Of a DNA stretch of 64,000 nucleotides, positions 42,605-50,977 are shown piece after piece. The DNA is taken from NCBI GenBank assembly GCA_963805645.1, contig CAWDVA010000009.1, positions 62,001 through 126,000 of the forward strand, read 5' to 3'. The notes under the pieces are model-generated. The model did not search any database, had not been told where the DNA came from, and saw nothing but the letters and a program-made list of their open reading frames with translations. The position numbers were made by a program, and so were the translations under genes. Every line of letters starts with the position of its first letter. Position 1 is the stretch's first letter. This stretch comes from CAVXEH01 sp963805645. GTDB lineage: Bacteria > Chloroflexota > Limnocylindria > QHBO01.

Positions 42605-43021
42605 ATGGCAGCGTCCGGCGGAGGCGGCTCGGCCAAGTCGCCCCCAGAGCTCATCGAGCGGTTCGAGACCGGAACCGCCCCGTTTCTCGCAGAGCCCGGC
42701 GTCCGTCGGCGCCAGATGTTCGGCTACCCGGCCTGCGTCGCTGACGGGCACATGTTCACGTCCCTCTTCGGGGACCGGTGGGTCGTCCGTCTCCCGGATG
42801 ACGCACGCGCCGAGCTCGCGCACCTGGGTGGCTCGGCGTTCGAGCCGATGCCGGGGCGGCCCATGAACGGCTACGCGCTCCTCCCGGCGGACCTGGCTGA
42901 TCCCTACGCCGCGCACCCATGGATCGCCCGCGCGCTGGCGCACGTGAGGACCCTTCCGCCCAAGAGCCCGAGGCCGCGCGCGACGAAGGGCGTGGCGAAG
43001 GGCTCGAAGAAGACCGCCTAG
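42605..43021 (+). CDS. TfoX N-terminal domain protein
   Basis: A 138-residue protein. RRRQMFGYPACVADGHMFTSLFGDRWVVRLPDDARAELAHLGGSAFEPMPGRPMNGYALLPADL is the TfoX-N domain, the MFG-G motif being its signature. In proteobacteria TfoX/Sxy regulates competence, but single-domain copies are widespread and unassigned. A Lys/Pro-rich tail ends it. CGGAGG lies 8 bp before ATG. Convergent overlap of 4 bp with the hydrolase gene. Confidence 0.88.
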   Translation: MAASGGGGSAKSPPELIERFETGTAPFLAEPGVRRRQMFGYPACVADGHMFTSLFGDRWVVRLPDDARAELAHLGGSAFEPMPGRPMNGYALLPADLADPYAAHPWIARALAHVRTLPPKSPRPRATKGVAKGSKKTA

Positions 43022-43848
43022 GATCCCGCGAGGAACTCGCGGACCAACCGCGCGACTTCGCCCGCGCGTTCCAGCTGCACGGTGTGGCCTGCGCCCGGAA
43101 TGGTCACCAGCCGGGCGTGCGGGATCCTCTCCGCCAGCGACGCCTGGACCGACGGCGCCACGATCCGGTCGCGCAGCGGGCTGATGACCAGGGTCTCGGC
43201 AGCGATCCGCGTGACGTCATCCGGGCCGGTTGCGCGCGTCGCGGCCACGAAGCGCGCCAGGAACTCGGCGGTCCCGGGTCGCCGCAGCGGCTCGACATAG
43301 GCGCGAGCCAGCTCCCCGCCGGTGAGTCCCGCCTCGTTCGCATACCGACCCAGGAAGCGGCCCGCCACGCCGCGCGCCAGCCAGGGCACCATCGCGGCCA
43401 CGCGCAGGGTCAGCAGGTCCGGCCGGCCGAGCATCAGCCGCTCCCCTGCGTCCACCGACGCGACCAGCACCAGACGGTCGACCCGCTCGGGGTGGTGGAT
43501 CGCCATTCGCTGTCCAAGGGAGCCACCCCAGCTGGTCCCCACCACGTGCGCGCGCGCCAGGCCCAGCTCGTCCATGAGCCGTACGGCACGCGTGGCGTAG
43601 GTCGCCCCGTCCAGCGGATGGACCGGGTGCCTCGTGCTTCCGCCGAAGCCAACGGCGTCGAGAGCCAGCGTCCGGAAGTGCGGGGCGAGGCGCTCCTGCA
43701 CCGGCCGCCAGGCGATGGCGTTGCCGGGAAAGCCGTGGAGCATGAGGATCGGTGGCCCCGCGCCCAGGTCCATCACGTGCAGCGCCTCCCCGTCCACGTC
43801 GAGCGTTCGGTCGACGGGGACCAGCGCGGCTGCGGTGGGAGCGGTCAC
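43018..43848 (-). CDS. alpha/beta hydrolase
   Basis: A 276-residue hydrolase of the epoxide hydrolase/haloperoxidase group. ILMLHGFPGNAIAW is the oxyanion strand, VVGTSWGGSLGQRMA has the nucleophilic Ser in GTSWG, and GAGHTVQLERAGEVARLV the catalytic His; Asp is likely in ISPLRDRIVA. Substrate unknown. The GTG start has TAGAAT seven bases upstream and shares its promoter region with the divergent MBL gene. Confidence 0.85.
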   Translation of the reverse strand: MTAPTAAALVPVDRTLDVDGEALHVMDLGAGPPILMLHGFPGNAIAWRPVQERLAPHFRTLALDAVGFGGSTRHPVHPLDGATYATRAVRLMDELGLARAHVVGTSWGGSLGQRMAIHHPERVDRLVLVASVDAGERLMLGRPDLLTLRVAAMVPWLARGVAGRFLGRYANEAGLTGGELARAYVEPLRRPGTAEFLARFVAATRATGPDDVTRIAAETLVISPLRDRIVAPSVQASLAERIPHARLVTIPGAGHTVQLERAGEVARLVREFLAGS

Positions 43849-43855
43849 TGGCCCG

Positions 43856-43861
43856 ATTCTA
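43856..43861 (-). promoter_or_regulatory. -10 box of hydrolase gene (leaderless type)
   Basis: TAGAAT on the minus strand, 7 bp before GTG 43848. Confidence 0.5.
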
Positions 43862-43885
43862 GGCGCGCACGAGATTCGTCTCGGC

Positions 43886-43891
43886 TACGCT
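43886..43891 (+). promoter_or_regulatory. -10 box of MBL-fold gene (leaderless type)
   Basis: TACGCT 9 bp before ATG 43901, divergent from the box at 43856-43861. Confidence 0.45.
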
Positions 43892-43900
43892 TCGCGGCAC

Positions 43901-44482
43901 ATGGCGAGCGCCGCGACCCTTCACGTCCTGCATACCGGCTACGTGCGCGACGAGCGCGTCTCCGGCACGGTGAGCCTGATCGTGGACGGCGACGCACGCC
44001 TGGTGGTGGATCCGGGGATGGTCGCGGATCGCGAGGAGATCCTTGGCCCGCTGCGGGAGCACGGGCTGTCGCCGGAGTCGATCACCCACGTCCTGCTCAC
44101 CCATCACCACCCCGACCACGCGGTGAACGTCGCGCTCTTCCCCAATGCCGAGGTGGTGGACGCCTGGGCCCGCTACGCTGCCGACGAGTGGCTCGACCAC
44201 GATGGCGACGGCTACCGGCCCGCTCCGCACGTCCGGCTGCTCCCGACCCCGGGCCACACCGATCTGGATGTCACGTGGCTGGTGGAGACCGATGGCGGCG
44301 TCATCGCCTGCACCCACGCCTGGTGGTTCAGCGATCGGACGCCGGAGGAGGATCCGCTTGCCACCGACCAGGCCGGCCTCGACGAGAGCCGCCGCCGGAT
44401 CCTGGCCGCCGCGACCGTGGTGGTCCCTGGCCACGGCGCGCCGTTCGCCGTCGATCCCGAGCGCACCGAGGACACACCATGA
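43901..44482 (+). CDS. MBL-fold metallo-hydrolase (MBLAC1-like)
   Basis: A 193-residue metallo-beta-lactamase-fold enzyme. The zinc motif THHHPDH, the His of PTPGHTDLD and VVPGHGAPF near the end are in place; the C-terminal half is short as in MBLAC1-type proteins. The substrate is unknown; MBLAC1 acts on RNA, others on lactones or thioesters. Its stop overlaps the ATG of the M20 gene by 4 bp, so both are co-translated. Confidence 0.88.
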   Translation: MASAATLHVLHTGYVRDERVSGTVSLIVDGDARLVVDPGMVADREEILGPLREHGLSPESITHVLLTHHHPDHAVNVALFPNAEVVDAWARYAADEWLDHDGDGYRPAPHVRLLPTPGHTDLDVTWLVETDGGVIACTHAWWFSDRTPEEDPLATDQAGLDESRRRILAAATVVVPGHGAPFAVDPERTEDTP

Positions 44483-45846
44483 CCACTGATCCCGCCGCCT
44501 TCGACCGGCTCGTCGACGAGCGCTTCGACGCCTGGGTCGACGAGCTGCGCGACTTCTGCACCATCCCGTCCGAGACGGCGCACCTGCCCGAGCTCGAGCG
44601 CGGGGCGACGTGGGTCGAGCAGCGCCTGCAGGCGGCCGGCGCCGAGGTCACCGTCCTGCGCGAGGCGGGAGTTCCGCCGCTGGTCGTGGGTGAGATCGGC
44701 TCGGGGCCGAGGACCCTGATCGCGGTCCAGCACTACGACGTCCAGCCTGCCGCGCCGCTCGACCTGTGGGAGACGGCACCCTGGGATCCGCAGATCCGGG
44801 ACGGGCGCCTGTACGCCCGGGGCGTGTGCGACGACAAGGGCGAGCTTCTCCACCGCATCCAGGCCGTCGAGGCCTGGCGGGACGCGGTGGGCGAGCTGCC
44901 CTGCCGCGTCCGCTTCGTGGTCGAGGGCGAGGAGGAATCGGACTCGGCGCACCTGGCCCCCCTGCTCCGGCAGCGACCGGAGTTCTTCGAAGGGCATGGC
45001 GCGCTGATCGAGGGGGGCGGGATCGACGAGAAGGGGCGCCCACAGCTCGTGTGCGGCGTGCGCGGCATGGCGTACGTCGAGCTCACGGCTCGGACCGTCG
45101 CCTTCGATGCCCACTCGGGGGGCGCCCAGCTGCTGCCCAACGCGGCCTGGCGCCTCATCGAGGCGCTGACGACGATGCGCTCCCCCGACGGGACGATCAC
45201 CATCGACGGGTTCATGGACGACGTGGCACGGCCCACCGCCGCACAGCTGGCCCATCTCCGCACCCTCCCGTTCGAGGAGGAGGAGATCAAGCGGATCTAC
45301 GGCATCGATGCCTTCGTGGGCGGGCGCACGGGTAACGCCGCGCAGGTCGCGGACACCTTCCAGCCGACATGCAACATCTCGGGGATCGTGTCGGGCTGGA
45401 CCGGCGTCTCGGTGAAGACCATCGTGCCGGCCGAGGCGAGCGCCAAGGTCGACATGCGCCTCATCCCCCACCAGGACCCGGAGCGGGTGATCGGGAGGCT
45501 CCGAGCGCATCTCGATGCCCGTGGCTTCGCCGATATCGCCCTCACCGTGCACCGTGGCGAGCAGCCGTACTGGACCCCCATCGACGATCCCATCGTGGAC
45601 GCCGCCGAGCGTGCCCACGCGGGCATCTTCGATGAGACACCGCTGCGCTGGTTCAGCGCCGGCGGAACGGCCCCCATGCACCAGGTCTGCGCACCACGCG
45701 GGCTGCCCATGGTCACCCTGGGCGCCGGCGACGCGGAGGTTCGCGCCCATGCTCCGAACGAGAGCTACAGCCTGGACCTCATGCGCCGCGCGGCACGGGT
45801 GACCGGGCGATTCCTGGGCGAGTTCGCCGCCATCGGCGAGGGCTGA
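44479..45846 (+). CDS. M20 family dipeptidase
   Basis: A 455-residue metallopeptidase of the CNDP-like M20 group. Metal ligands are His in VQHYDVQPA and the Asp/Glu pairs in RGVCDDKGELL and VEGEEESDS; the dimerisation lid follows from GMAYVELTARTVAFDAHSGG. HAPNESYSLDLM at the end supplies the last His. It removes the terminal residue of small peptides or hydrolyses carnosine-like dipeptides. Second gene of a unit with the MBL hydrolase. Confidence 0.93.
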   Translation: MTTDPAAFDRLVDERFDAWVDELRDFCTIPSETAHLPELERGATWVEQRLQAAGAEVTVLREAGVPPLVVGEIGSGPRTLIAVQHYDVQPAAPLDLWETAPWDPQIRDGRLYARGVCDDKGELLHRIQAVEAWRDAVGELPCRVRFVVEGEEESDSAHLAPLLRQRPEFFEGHGALIEGGGIDEKGRPQLVCGVRGMAYVELTARTVAFDAHSGGAQLLPNAAWRLIEALTTMRSPDGTITIDGFMDDVARPTAAQLAHLRTLPFEEEEIKRIYGIDAFVGGRTGNAAQVADTFQPTCNISGIVSGWTGVSVKTIVPAEASAKVDMRLIPHQDPERVIGRLRAHLDARGFADIALTVHRGEQPYWTPIDDPIVDAAERAHAGIFDETPLRWFSAGGTAPMHQVCAPRGLPMVTLGAGDAEVRAHAPNESYSLDLMRRAARVTGRFLGEFAAIGEG

Positions 45847-45858
45847 CCCGGCGAGCGC

Positions 45859-46233
45859 CTATTCCTCGTCGCCCCAGGGGCTGTCCTCGCCCTCCGGCAG
45901 GAGCGGCTCGCGCTCCGGACGAACGTCACCGGGCAGGAGATCCTCCACGTGCTCGTCCTCCTCGATGGCGTCGAGAGGATCCTCCAGCACGTTGTGTCGG
46001 CTCCAGCGGCGGCCCGCGGCGAGCTCGTCGGCAACGCGTGCGGCCACTGCGAACGGGTACGAGCAGACGATGCGCGCGTCCCACTCGCCCTCCACGCCGA
46101 GCAGGTGCTCGCACGCCAGGCAGACCTCCAGCTCGACGGGACCGCGGCGCGGGCAGATCACCATGCCCTCCTCGACGAGGAGGCTCCGGTCGATGGGCGT
46201 GCTCCAGGTCAGAAGCGGATCGGGGCCGGCCAT
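45859..46233 (-). CDS. hypothetical protein with cysteine motif
   Basis: A 124-residue protein, not recognised. ATG 46233 opens MAGPDPLLTWSTPIDRSLLVEEGMVICPRRG, and the three cysteines in ICPRRGPVELEVCLACEHL could bind a metal. The C-terminal third is very acidic (LDAIEEDEHVEDLLPGD). Convergent with the M20 gene. It could be a small metal-binding or adaptor protein. Confidence 0.6.
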   Translation of the reverse strand: MAGPDPLLTWSTPIDRSLLVEEGMVICPRRGPVELEVCLACEHLLGVEGEWDARIVCSYPFAVAARVADELAAGRRWSRHNVLEDPLDAIEEDEHVEDLLPGDVRPEREPLLPEGEDSPWGDEE

Positions 46234-46431
46234 GCGAGCATCGTTGCGCCCCCTCGCCGGGGGGTGCACCGGCCGGATGGCCCGAGGGTCAGGGGCCGCA
46301 CGGCCCGATCGGCGCGGGATCGGACGTTCGGCATGCCGATTCGTGACCGATGGCGCAGGACCCGTCCCGAGACGCGTCCTAGGGTGCCCTCAGCACCCGA
46401 CGCAGGTCGGGTTTCCCGATGCCCGCCCAGG

Positions 46432-46463
46432 ATCGATGCCGGCTACTGATGGCCGGCATCGAT
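46432..46463. terminator. long perfect hairpin downstream of the thioesterase gene
   Basis: Perfect 12-bp arms ATCGATGCCGGC and GCCGGCATCGAT with an 8-base loop, 16 bp after the thioesterase stop on the minus strand. No T-run follows, so it may be a factor-assisted terminator or a binding site. Confidence 0.4.
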
Positions 46464-46478
46464 GCATTCCCGGCGCCT

Positions 46479-46871
46479 CTACGGGGCGTGCAGCGTGGTC
46501 GGGTTCCCATCCTCGTCGATGGCAACGAAGATGAACGTCCCGGTGGTCGCCAGCTGTCGGCTCCCGGGGACCAGCAGGTCCTCGACGTACATCTCGACGC
46601 CAACCGTGACACTCGTCCGCCCCTCGCGGGTCACCCGCGCCACGAGCTCCACCAGCTGGCCGGCACGCACCGGCACCTTGAACTCGATCCGGTCGGTGGC
46701 GACGGTGACGAACGTGCGCCGCGCGTAGCGCGTGGCGGCCAGGTAGCCGGCCTTGTCCATCCAGCCCAGCGCGTTCCCGCCGAACAGCGTCCCGTAGTGG
46801 TTGGTGTGGTAGGGCTCCACGAGCTCGAGGAGCCGAACCTCGCTTCCGGGGATCTCCGGTTCCGTGCTCAC
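46479..46871 (-). CDS. acyl-CoA thioesterase (hotdog fold, YciA-like)
   Basis: A 130-residue hotdog enzyme: HTNHYGTLFGGNALGWMDKAGYLAATRYARRTFVTVATDRIEFKVPV is the YciA/BFIT core with the catalytic Asp in GWMD and the RIEFKVPVRAGQLVEL strand. It hydrolyses acyl-CoA thioesters. GTG 46871 has TACCAT six bases upstream. Confidence 0.9.
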   Translation of the reverse strand: MSTEPEIPGSEVRLLELVEPYHTNHYGTLFGGNALGWMDKAGYLAATRYARRTFVTVATDRIEFKVPVRAGQLVELVARVTREGRTSVTVGVEMYVEDLLVPGSRQLATTGTFIFVAIDEDGNPTTLHAP

Positions 46872-46877
46872 CGCGCG

Positions 46878-46883
46878 ATGGTA
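46878..46883 (-). promoter_or_regulatory. -10 box of thioesterase gene (leaderless type)
   Basis: TACCAT on the minus strand, 6 bp before GTG 46871. Confidence 0.45.
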
Positions 46884-47012
46884 CCCGGAGACACCCCGCG
46901 GCGGGACCAACGCCCCGCGGATCGTGACCTATGGCCGCTGTACGCGCCGGTGGGGGCGGTCAGGCTGGGAGGACCGAGTGTCCCGCAGCGCCAGGTGTGC
47001 GAGGAGCCAGGA

Positions 47013-47429
47013 ATGAAGACGAACACGACTGTCCGGGTGGGAAGCCTGATGTCGACCGAGCCGGTCGTCGTTGATGAGGATGCCCTCGCGAGCGAGGCCG
47101 AACTTCTGCTGCGCAGCTACCGGATCAGCGGCATGCCGGTGGTGGCCAAGGGCGTCCTGAACGGCGTCATCAGCCAGACCGACCTGCTGAACGCTCGATC
47201 CAGTGAGCTGATCGGCGAGAACTGGCCCCGGGTCCGGGTTCGCCACCTCATGACCCGGCCCCCGGTGACGGTCCACCTGGGAGCGACCGTCGAGCAGGCC
47301 GCGCGCCTGATGCTGGAACGGCATATCCACCGGCTCGTCGTGGTGGACGACGCCGGAACGCCGATCGGCGTGGTCACCACCAGCGACCTGCTGCGGGTGG
47401 TGCTCGACGAGGGCCTCGCCGACTCCTGA
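47013..47429 (+). CDS. CBS-pair domain protein
   Basis: A 138-residue protein of two CBS repeats: VGSLMSTEPVVVDEDALASEAELLLRSYRISGMPVV...GVISQTDLLN and VRHLMTRPPVTVHLGATVEQAARLMLERHIHRLVVVDDAGTPIGVVTTSDLL. CBS pairs bind adenosyl compounds such as AMP, ATP or NAD and control partners. No attached effector domain, so its partner is unknown. GAGGAGCCAGGA precedes ATG. Confidence 0.92.
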   Translation: MKTNTTVRVGSLMSTEPVVVDEDALASEAELLLRSYRISGMPVVAKGVLNGVISQTDLLNARSSELIGENWPRVRVRHLMTRPPVTVHLGATVEQAARLMLERHIHRLVVVDDAGTPIGVVTTSDLLRVVLDEGLADS

Positions 47430-47453
47430 ACGGCGGCCCCGCCGCCATCGGTC

Positions 47454-47459
47454 TATCCT
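47454..47459 (+). promoter_or_regulatory. -10 box of thioesterase gene (leaderless type)
   Basis: TATCCT 10 bp before GTG 47470. Confidence 0.4.
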
Positions 47460-47469
47460 CGCTCGACCA

Positions 47470-47973
47470 GTGGATGGCCTGCAGATCCTCGACGGCGCCG
47501 CCGATCCGTGGGAGTACCACGGACGCTGGCCCGTGCGCCTGTACGAGCTCGACAGCAACGGGCACGTCAACAACGCGGTCTACCTCAACTATGTCGAGCA
47601 GATCGCGCTCGAGCACGTGGAGGCCATGGGCTTCGGGCGCGACTGGTACCGCGCCAACGGCGGAGGCTGGTTCGTTCGCGAGCACCACGCCACCTACTAC
47701 CGGCCCGCCACCTTCGGTGACTTTCTGCTCCTGACGACCATCCCCCTGCGCATGGGCGCGGCGAGCGGCGAGCGCCATACCACCATCCATCGCGAATCGG
47801 ACGGCGCGCTGCTCACCGAGGTGCACACCGTCTGGGCCTGGGTCCGGGAGGACGGCCGTCCCGGGCGTATCCCCGAGGAGCTGCGCTCACTCTTTCGTGG
47901 CGGTCCGCCGCCGGACTCTTCTGCGGCCGGGCTGATGACCGCCCGCGGCCGGGGCCGGCAGGCCGGTGCCTAG
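47470..47973 (+). CDS. acyl-CoA/ACP thioesterase (4HBT hotdog family)
   Basis: A 167-residue hotdog protein. WPVRLYELDSNGHVNNAVYLNYVEQIALEHVEAMG contains the D-x-(N/F)GHVNN-A-Y active-site motif of 4-hydroxybenzoyl-CoA thioesterase-like and FatA-like enzymes, with the general base Asp in ELDSNGH. It hydrolyses acyl-CoA or acyl-ACP. A Gly/Arg-rich tail is probably disordered. Its 3' end overlaps the convergent 45-aa ORF by 4 bp. Confidence 0.9.
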   Translation: MDGLQILDGAADPWEYHGRWPVRLYELDSNGHVNNAVYLNYVEQIALEHVEAMGFGRDWYRANGGGWFVREHHATYYRPATFGDFLLLTTIPLRMGAASGERHTTIHRESDGALLTEVHTVWAWVREDGRPGRIPEELRSLFRGGPPPDSSAAGLMTARGRGRQAGA

Positions 47974-48107
47974 GCTGCCGCGGGCGGGATCGGACCGCTG
48001 AGCGCCTGCTGAAGCAGCGGCGCGAGCGACCACACCAGGCGATCCGGCGACACCTCCACCAGCGGATCGCGGGTCCCCGAAGCGCCCGGGCGCCGGCCGC
48101 GCGGCAT
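47970..48107 (-). CDS. 45-aa protein, translationally coupled to the ABC ATPase
   Basis: The ATG (48105-48107) shares bases with the stop of the upstream ATPase in a TGATG overlap, so this ORF is read by terminating ribosomes. It encodes MPRGRRPGASGTRDPLVEV followed by an amphipathic stretch SPDRLVWSLAPLLQQALSG. No family was recognised. It could be a small accessory subunit of the exporter or the remnant of a longer gene; ribosome coupling favours expression. Confidence 0.5.
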   Translation of the reverse strand: MPRGRRPGASGTRDPLVEVSPDRLVWSLAPLLQQALSGPIPPAAA

Positions 48108-48973
48108 CAGGCCACCTCGCGACGGGCGATCGAGACGAAGGCCTCGTCGAAGGTGGCCGGCGCCACCGAAAGACGGGCCGCCACACCGGCAGCCCGCAGG
48201 GCGCCCTCCACTGCCTCGGCTGGTACGCCCGGGACCCGCAGCGAGCGCCCGACCAGGGCGACCGGCTGCCCTGCGCCGTCGAGCGCCGAGAAGGCCGCCT
48301 CCCAGCGATCGGCGTCGACGACGACGGTCCGCAGGTTGCCCACGATGGCCCGGACGGTCCCCGCCGCCGCCACCCGGCCGCTGACCAGGACCACCAGCCG
48401 ATCGCATTCGGATGCCTCGCTCATATGGTGCGTGGTGGCCAGCACACCCACGCCTCGATCAGCGGCGTCCCGGATGGTCTCCCACAGCCGCGCTCGCGCG
48501 AGCGGCTCCACCCCCGAGGTCGGCTCGTCAAGGACCAGCAGCTCGGGGTCGTGGGCCAGCGCCGCGGCAAACGCGACCCGACGGCGCAGTCCCAGGGGCA
48601 GGTCGCGGATCAGCGCGGTTCGCACCGCCCGGATCTCCGGCTCCAGCGCCTCGACATCGACCGCGTGGCCGAATGCACGCGCGGCGAACGCCAGGTTCTC
48701 CCAGACCGTCAGGTCCTCGTACAGCCCCAGGCCCTGGGGCAGGTAGCCGAGCCGATGGCGGGTGCTCCGCGAGGGGCGGCGGTCGAAGAGCCGAACCGTC
48801 CCGTCGGTGGGCCGCAGCAGGCCAAGCGCCATACGGATGAGCGTGGTCTTGCCCGCGCCGTTGGCACCCAGGAGGCCCACCACCTCGCCGGGCTCCACGC
48901 TGATGTCGACCGCGTGGACCGCCTCCTGGCCGCCGAAGCGGCGGGTGACCGCCGCGGTCTCGAGCAGGCTCAT
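48107..48973 (-). CDS. ABC transporter ATP-binding protein (ABC-2 exporter, second ATPase)
   Basis: A 288-residue ATPase: Walker A GLLGANGAGKTTLIRM, Walker B LLVLDEPTSGVEP, H-loop ATTHHMSEA. The signature position reads LPLGLRRRVAFAA rather than LSGGQ, so this site may be degenerate and the partner ATPase may carry the hydrolysis. The C-terminal 75 residues form an ABC-2-like regulatory part. ATG overlaps the upstream ATPase stop by 4 bp (ATGA). Third gene of the exporter operon. Confidence 0.9.
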   Translation of the reverse strand: MSLLETAAVTRRFGGQEAVHAVDISVEPGEVVGLLGANGAGKTTLIRMALGLLRPTDGTVRLFDRRPSRSTRHRLGYLPQGLGLYEDLTVWENLAFAARAFGHAVDVEALEPEIRAVRTALIRDLPLGLRRRVAFAAALAHDPELLVLDEPTSGVEPLARARLWETIRDAADRGVGVLATTHHMSEASECDRLVVLVSGRVAAAGTVRAIVGNLRTVVVDADRWEAAFSALDGAGQPVALVGRSLRVPGVPAEAVEGALRAAGVAARLSVAPATFDEAFVSIARREVA

Positions 48974-49857
48974 GCGGCTGCCCCCGTTCCGCCGTCCCCG
49001 GGAGTGCCCAGCTCGACCGCCAGCTGCGCCATGACAAGCGCGTCCTCGAGGTCCGGCGTCCGCAGCTCGGCATCGGGGGGCGCGCCACCGCCCGGCGACC
49101 AGAGCCGCCACTCGGGGCCGCGGCGCCATGCTCGCGGATCATGCGCGGGCCCGGCGATCGTGTACAGCTCACCGGGCACGTCCGCCACGATCGATGCCGG
49201 AGTGCCCGCGGCGAGCATCCGCCCACGGAGGAGCACCAGGACCGATCCGGCCCGCTCTGCCTCGTCGACGTAGGTGGTGGCCAGCGCGATGGCCGTGCCG
49301 TCGGCGGCGAGCCGGGCCATGAGCCGCCACAGCTCTGCGCGGCTCACCGGGTCGACCCCGGTGGTCGGCTCGTCGAGGACCAGCAGCTCCGGCCGATGGA
49401 TGACGGCCATGGCCAGGGCCAGCTTCTGGCGCATCCCGCCGGAGAGCTGGCCGGCAAGCCGGCGCCGCGCGTCCGTCAGCTCCGTCGCGGCCAGCAGCTC
49501 CCCGATCCGCTCCCGCGCAGCGCGCCGCGGCACGCCGTAGGCTCGCGCCGAGAAGGCCATGTTCTCGTCCACCGTGAGGTCGCGGTACACGCCCGGACCG
49601 GCGGACACGTAGCCGATGCGGCGCTTTGCCGGCCGGCGCACGCGCCCGGAGACGGACCGCTGGGCGCCCACCAGGGTCCGCAGCAGGGTCGACTTGCCGG
49701 CGCCATCGGCTCCCACCACGGCCGTCACCGACCCGGCGCCAACCCCCATGCTGACCCGGTCGAGCGCCACGGCATGCCCGTAGCGGACGGTCACCCGCTC
49801 GAGCCCCCAGCCGGTGACCCGATCCTCGGGCGAGCGGCCGAATCGCAGGCCACTCAC
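48970..49857 (-). CDS. ABC transporter ATP-binding protein (ABC-2 exporter, first ATPase)
   Basis: A 295-residue ATPase with complete motifs: Walker A VVGADGAGKSTLLR, signature AGQLSGGMRQKLALAMAV, Walker B LLVLDEPTTGVDP and an H-loop region in ATTYVDEAERA (Tyr-Val instead of His). GTG 49857 overlaps the permease stop by 4 bp. With the following ATPase it likely forms an asymmetric pair that drives one permease, as in YbhFSR-type or DrrAB-type exporters. The C-terminal part (AGTPASIVADVPGELYTI) resembles the regulatory segment of such ATPases. Confidence 0.92.
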   Translation of the reverse strand: MSGLRFGRSPEDRVTGWGLERVTVRYGHAVALDRVSMGVGAGSVTAVVGADGAGKSTLLRTLVGAQRSVSGRVRRPAKRRIGYVSAGPGVYRDLTVDENMAFSARAYGVPRRAARERIGELLAATELTDARRRLAGQLSGGMRQKLALAMAVIHRPELLVLDEPTTGVDPVSRAELWRLMARLAADGTAIALATTYVDEAERAGSVLVLLRGRMLAAGTPASIVADVPGELYTIAGPAHDPRAWRRGPEWRLWSPGGGAPPDAELRTPDLEDALVMAQLAVELGTPGDGGTGAAA

Positions 49858-50903
49858 GTCGTCGCCTCCGAGGTGACCGCGCGATCGTCGCGGCCGGCGG
49901 ACGGAGCCAGGTCGCGTCGGAAGCGGAGCACCGAGAGCGCGAAGACCGCGACGGCCAGGACCAGGAGCATCCCGATCGGGAACAGGAGCGCATCGAACGG
50001 CGCGCCGCGGACCATCACTCCGCGGGCGATCTCCACGAAGTAGGTGAGCGGCAGGAGGTAGCTGATCCAGCGCACGCCGATCGCCACGGAGTCGAGCGGG
50101 AAGATCATCCCCGACAGGAGGATCTGGGGCAGCAGGGTCATGATCGCCAGCTGGATGGCCTGGCCCTGGTTCTCGCTCACGGTGGAGATGAGGACGCCCA
50201 TGCCCAGCGCCACGAAGAGGAAGAGCAATGCGCCGATGGCGAAGATCCACGGTGCCCCGTTGAACGGGACGCCAAAGATCCACAGCCCGGCGAGGACGAC
50301 GATCACCAGGTCCACGATCCCCACCGCGAAGTACGGCAGGATCTTCCCGATGAAGACGTCGCCGGGGCGGAACGGCATGACCGCGAGCTGCTCCATGGTG
50401 CCGCTCTGACGCTCGCGGACCACGCCCAGGCTGGTGGCGACGGTGCCGATGAACACGAGGATCATGCCGATCAGAGCCGGCACCATGACCACCGACGTCG
50501 CCAGGTCCGGGTTGAAGAGGATCTCCGCCCTGGGCAGCTGCGGGTTGGCGGCCACGGCACGAAGAACGGACTGCGCGCCGAACAGGTTCGCTCCATCGAT
50601 GAGGATGGTCGGGGCCTTCGGATCGGCCACGATCACCACGGTGGCGTCGGCGCGGCGCAGGACATCGACGCCGTCCGCCCGCGTCCAGTCGGGGTGAATG
50701 GCGGTGACGTCGAGGCGGTCCGGCAGCTGGGCCGCCACCGCCTCCGCGTTGGCGCCCACGACCACGGTCGGCACCTTGTCGATGTCGAACCGCGCCGCGT
50801 ACCCGAAGACGACCAGCAGCAGGACCGGGAGGATCACCATCATCGCCACGGTCCGCCGATCGCGGCGCAGCTGCCGCAGCTCCTTGAGCGCCATTGCCAG
50901 CAT
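49854..50903 (-). CDS. ABC-2 type permease (YbhR/YhhJ-like)
   Basis: A 349-residue permease: helix 1 VAMMVILPVLLLVVFGYAARFD, a 120-residue extracytoplasmic domain, and five further helices from LATSVVMVPALIGMILVFIGTVATSLGVV onward. The RERQSGTMEQLAVMPFRPGDVFIGKILPY segment is the ABC-2 coupling region. It exports drugs or polymers with the two ATPases downstream. ATG 50903 with GAGGAGG is preferred to upstream in-frame starts. First gene of the operon. Confidence 0.92.
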   Translation of the reverse strand: MLAMALKELRQLRRDRRTVAMMVILPVLLLVVFGYAARFDIDKVPTVVVGANAEAVAAQLPDRLDVTAIHPDWTRADGVDVLRRADATVVIVADPKAPTILIDGANLFGAQSVLRAVAANPQLPRAEILFNPDLATSVVMVPALIGMILVFIGTVATSLGVVRERQSGTMEQLAVMPFRPGDVFIGKILPYFAVGIVDLVIVVLAGLWIFGVPFNGAPWIFAIGALLFLFVALGMGVLISTVSENQGQAIQLAIMTLLPQILLSGMIFPLDSVAIGVRWISYLLPLTYFVEIARGVMVRGAPFDALLFPIGMLLVLAVAVFALSVLRFRRDLAPSAGRDDRAVTSEATT

Positions 50904-50977
50904 GGGCCGGGGTCCTCCTCTGCTCGTGTGCCGTGTCGGGTCTGCGTCGCCGGGGGGCGTCGCCATCGGGCTGGTCG

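Noticed and set aside
43634..43900. upstream extension of the MBL-fold gene
   Set aside because: The in-frame extension is antisense to the hydrolase; ATG 43901 has its own -10 box.
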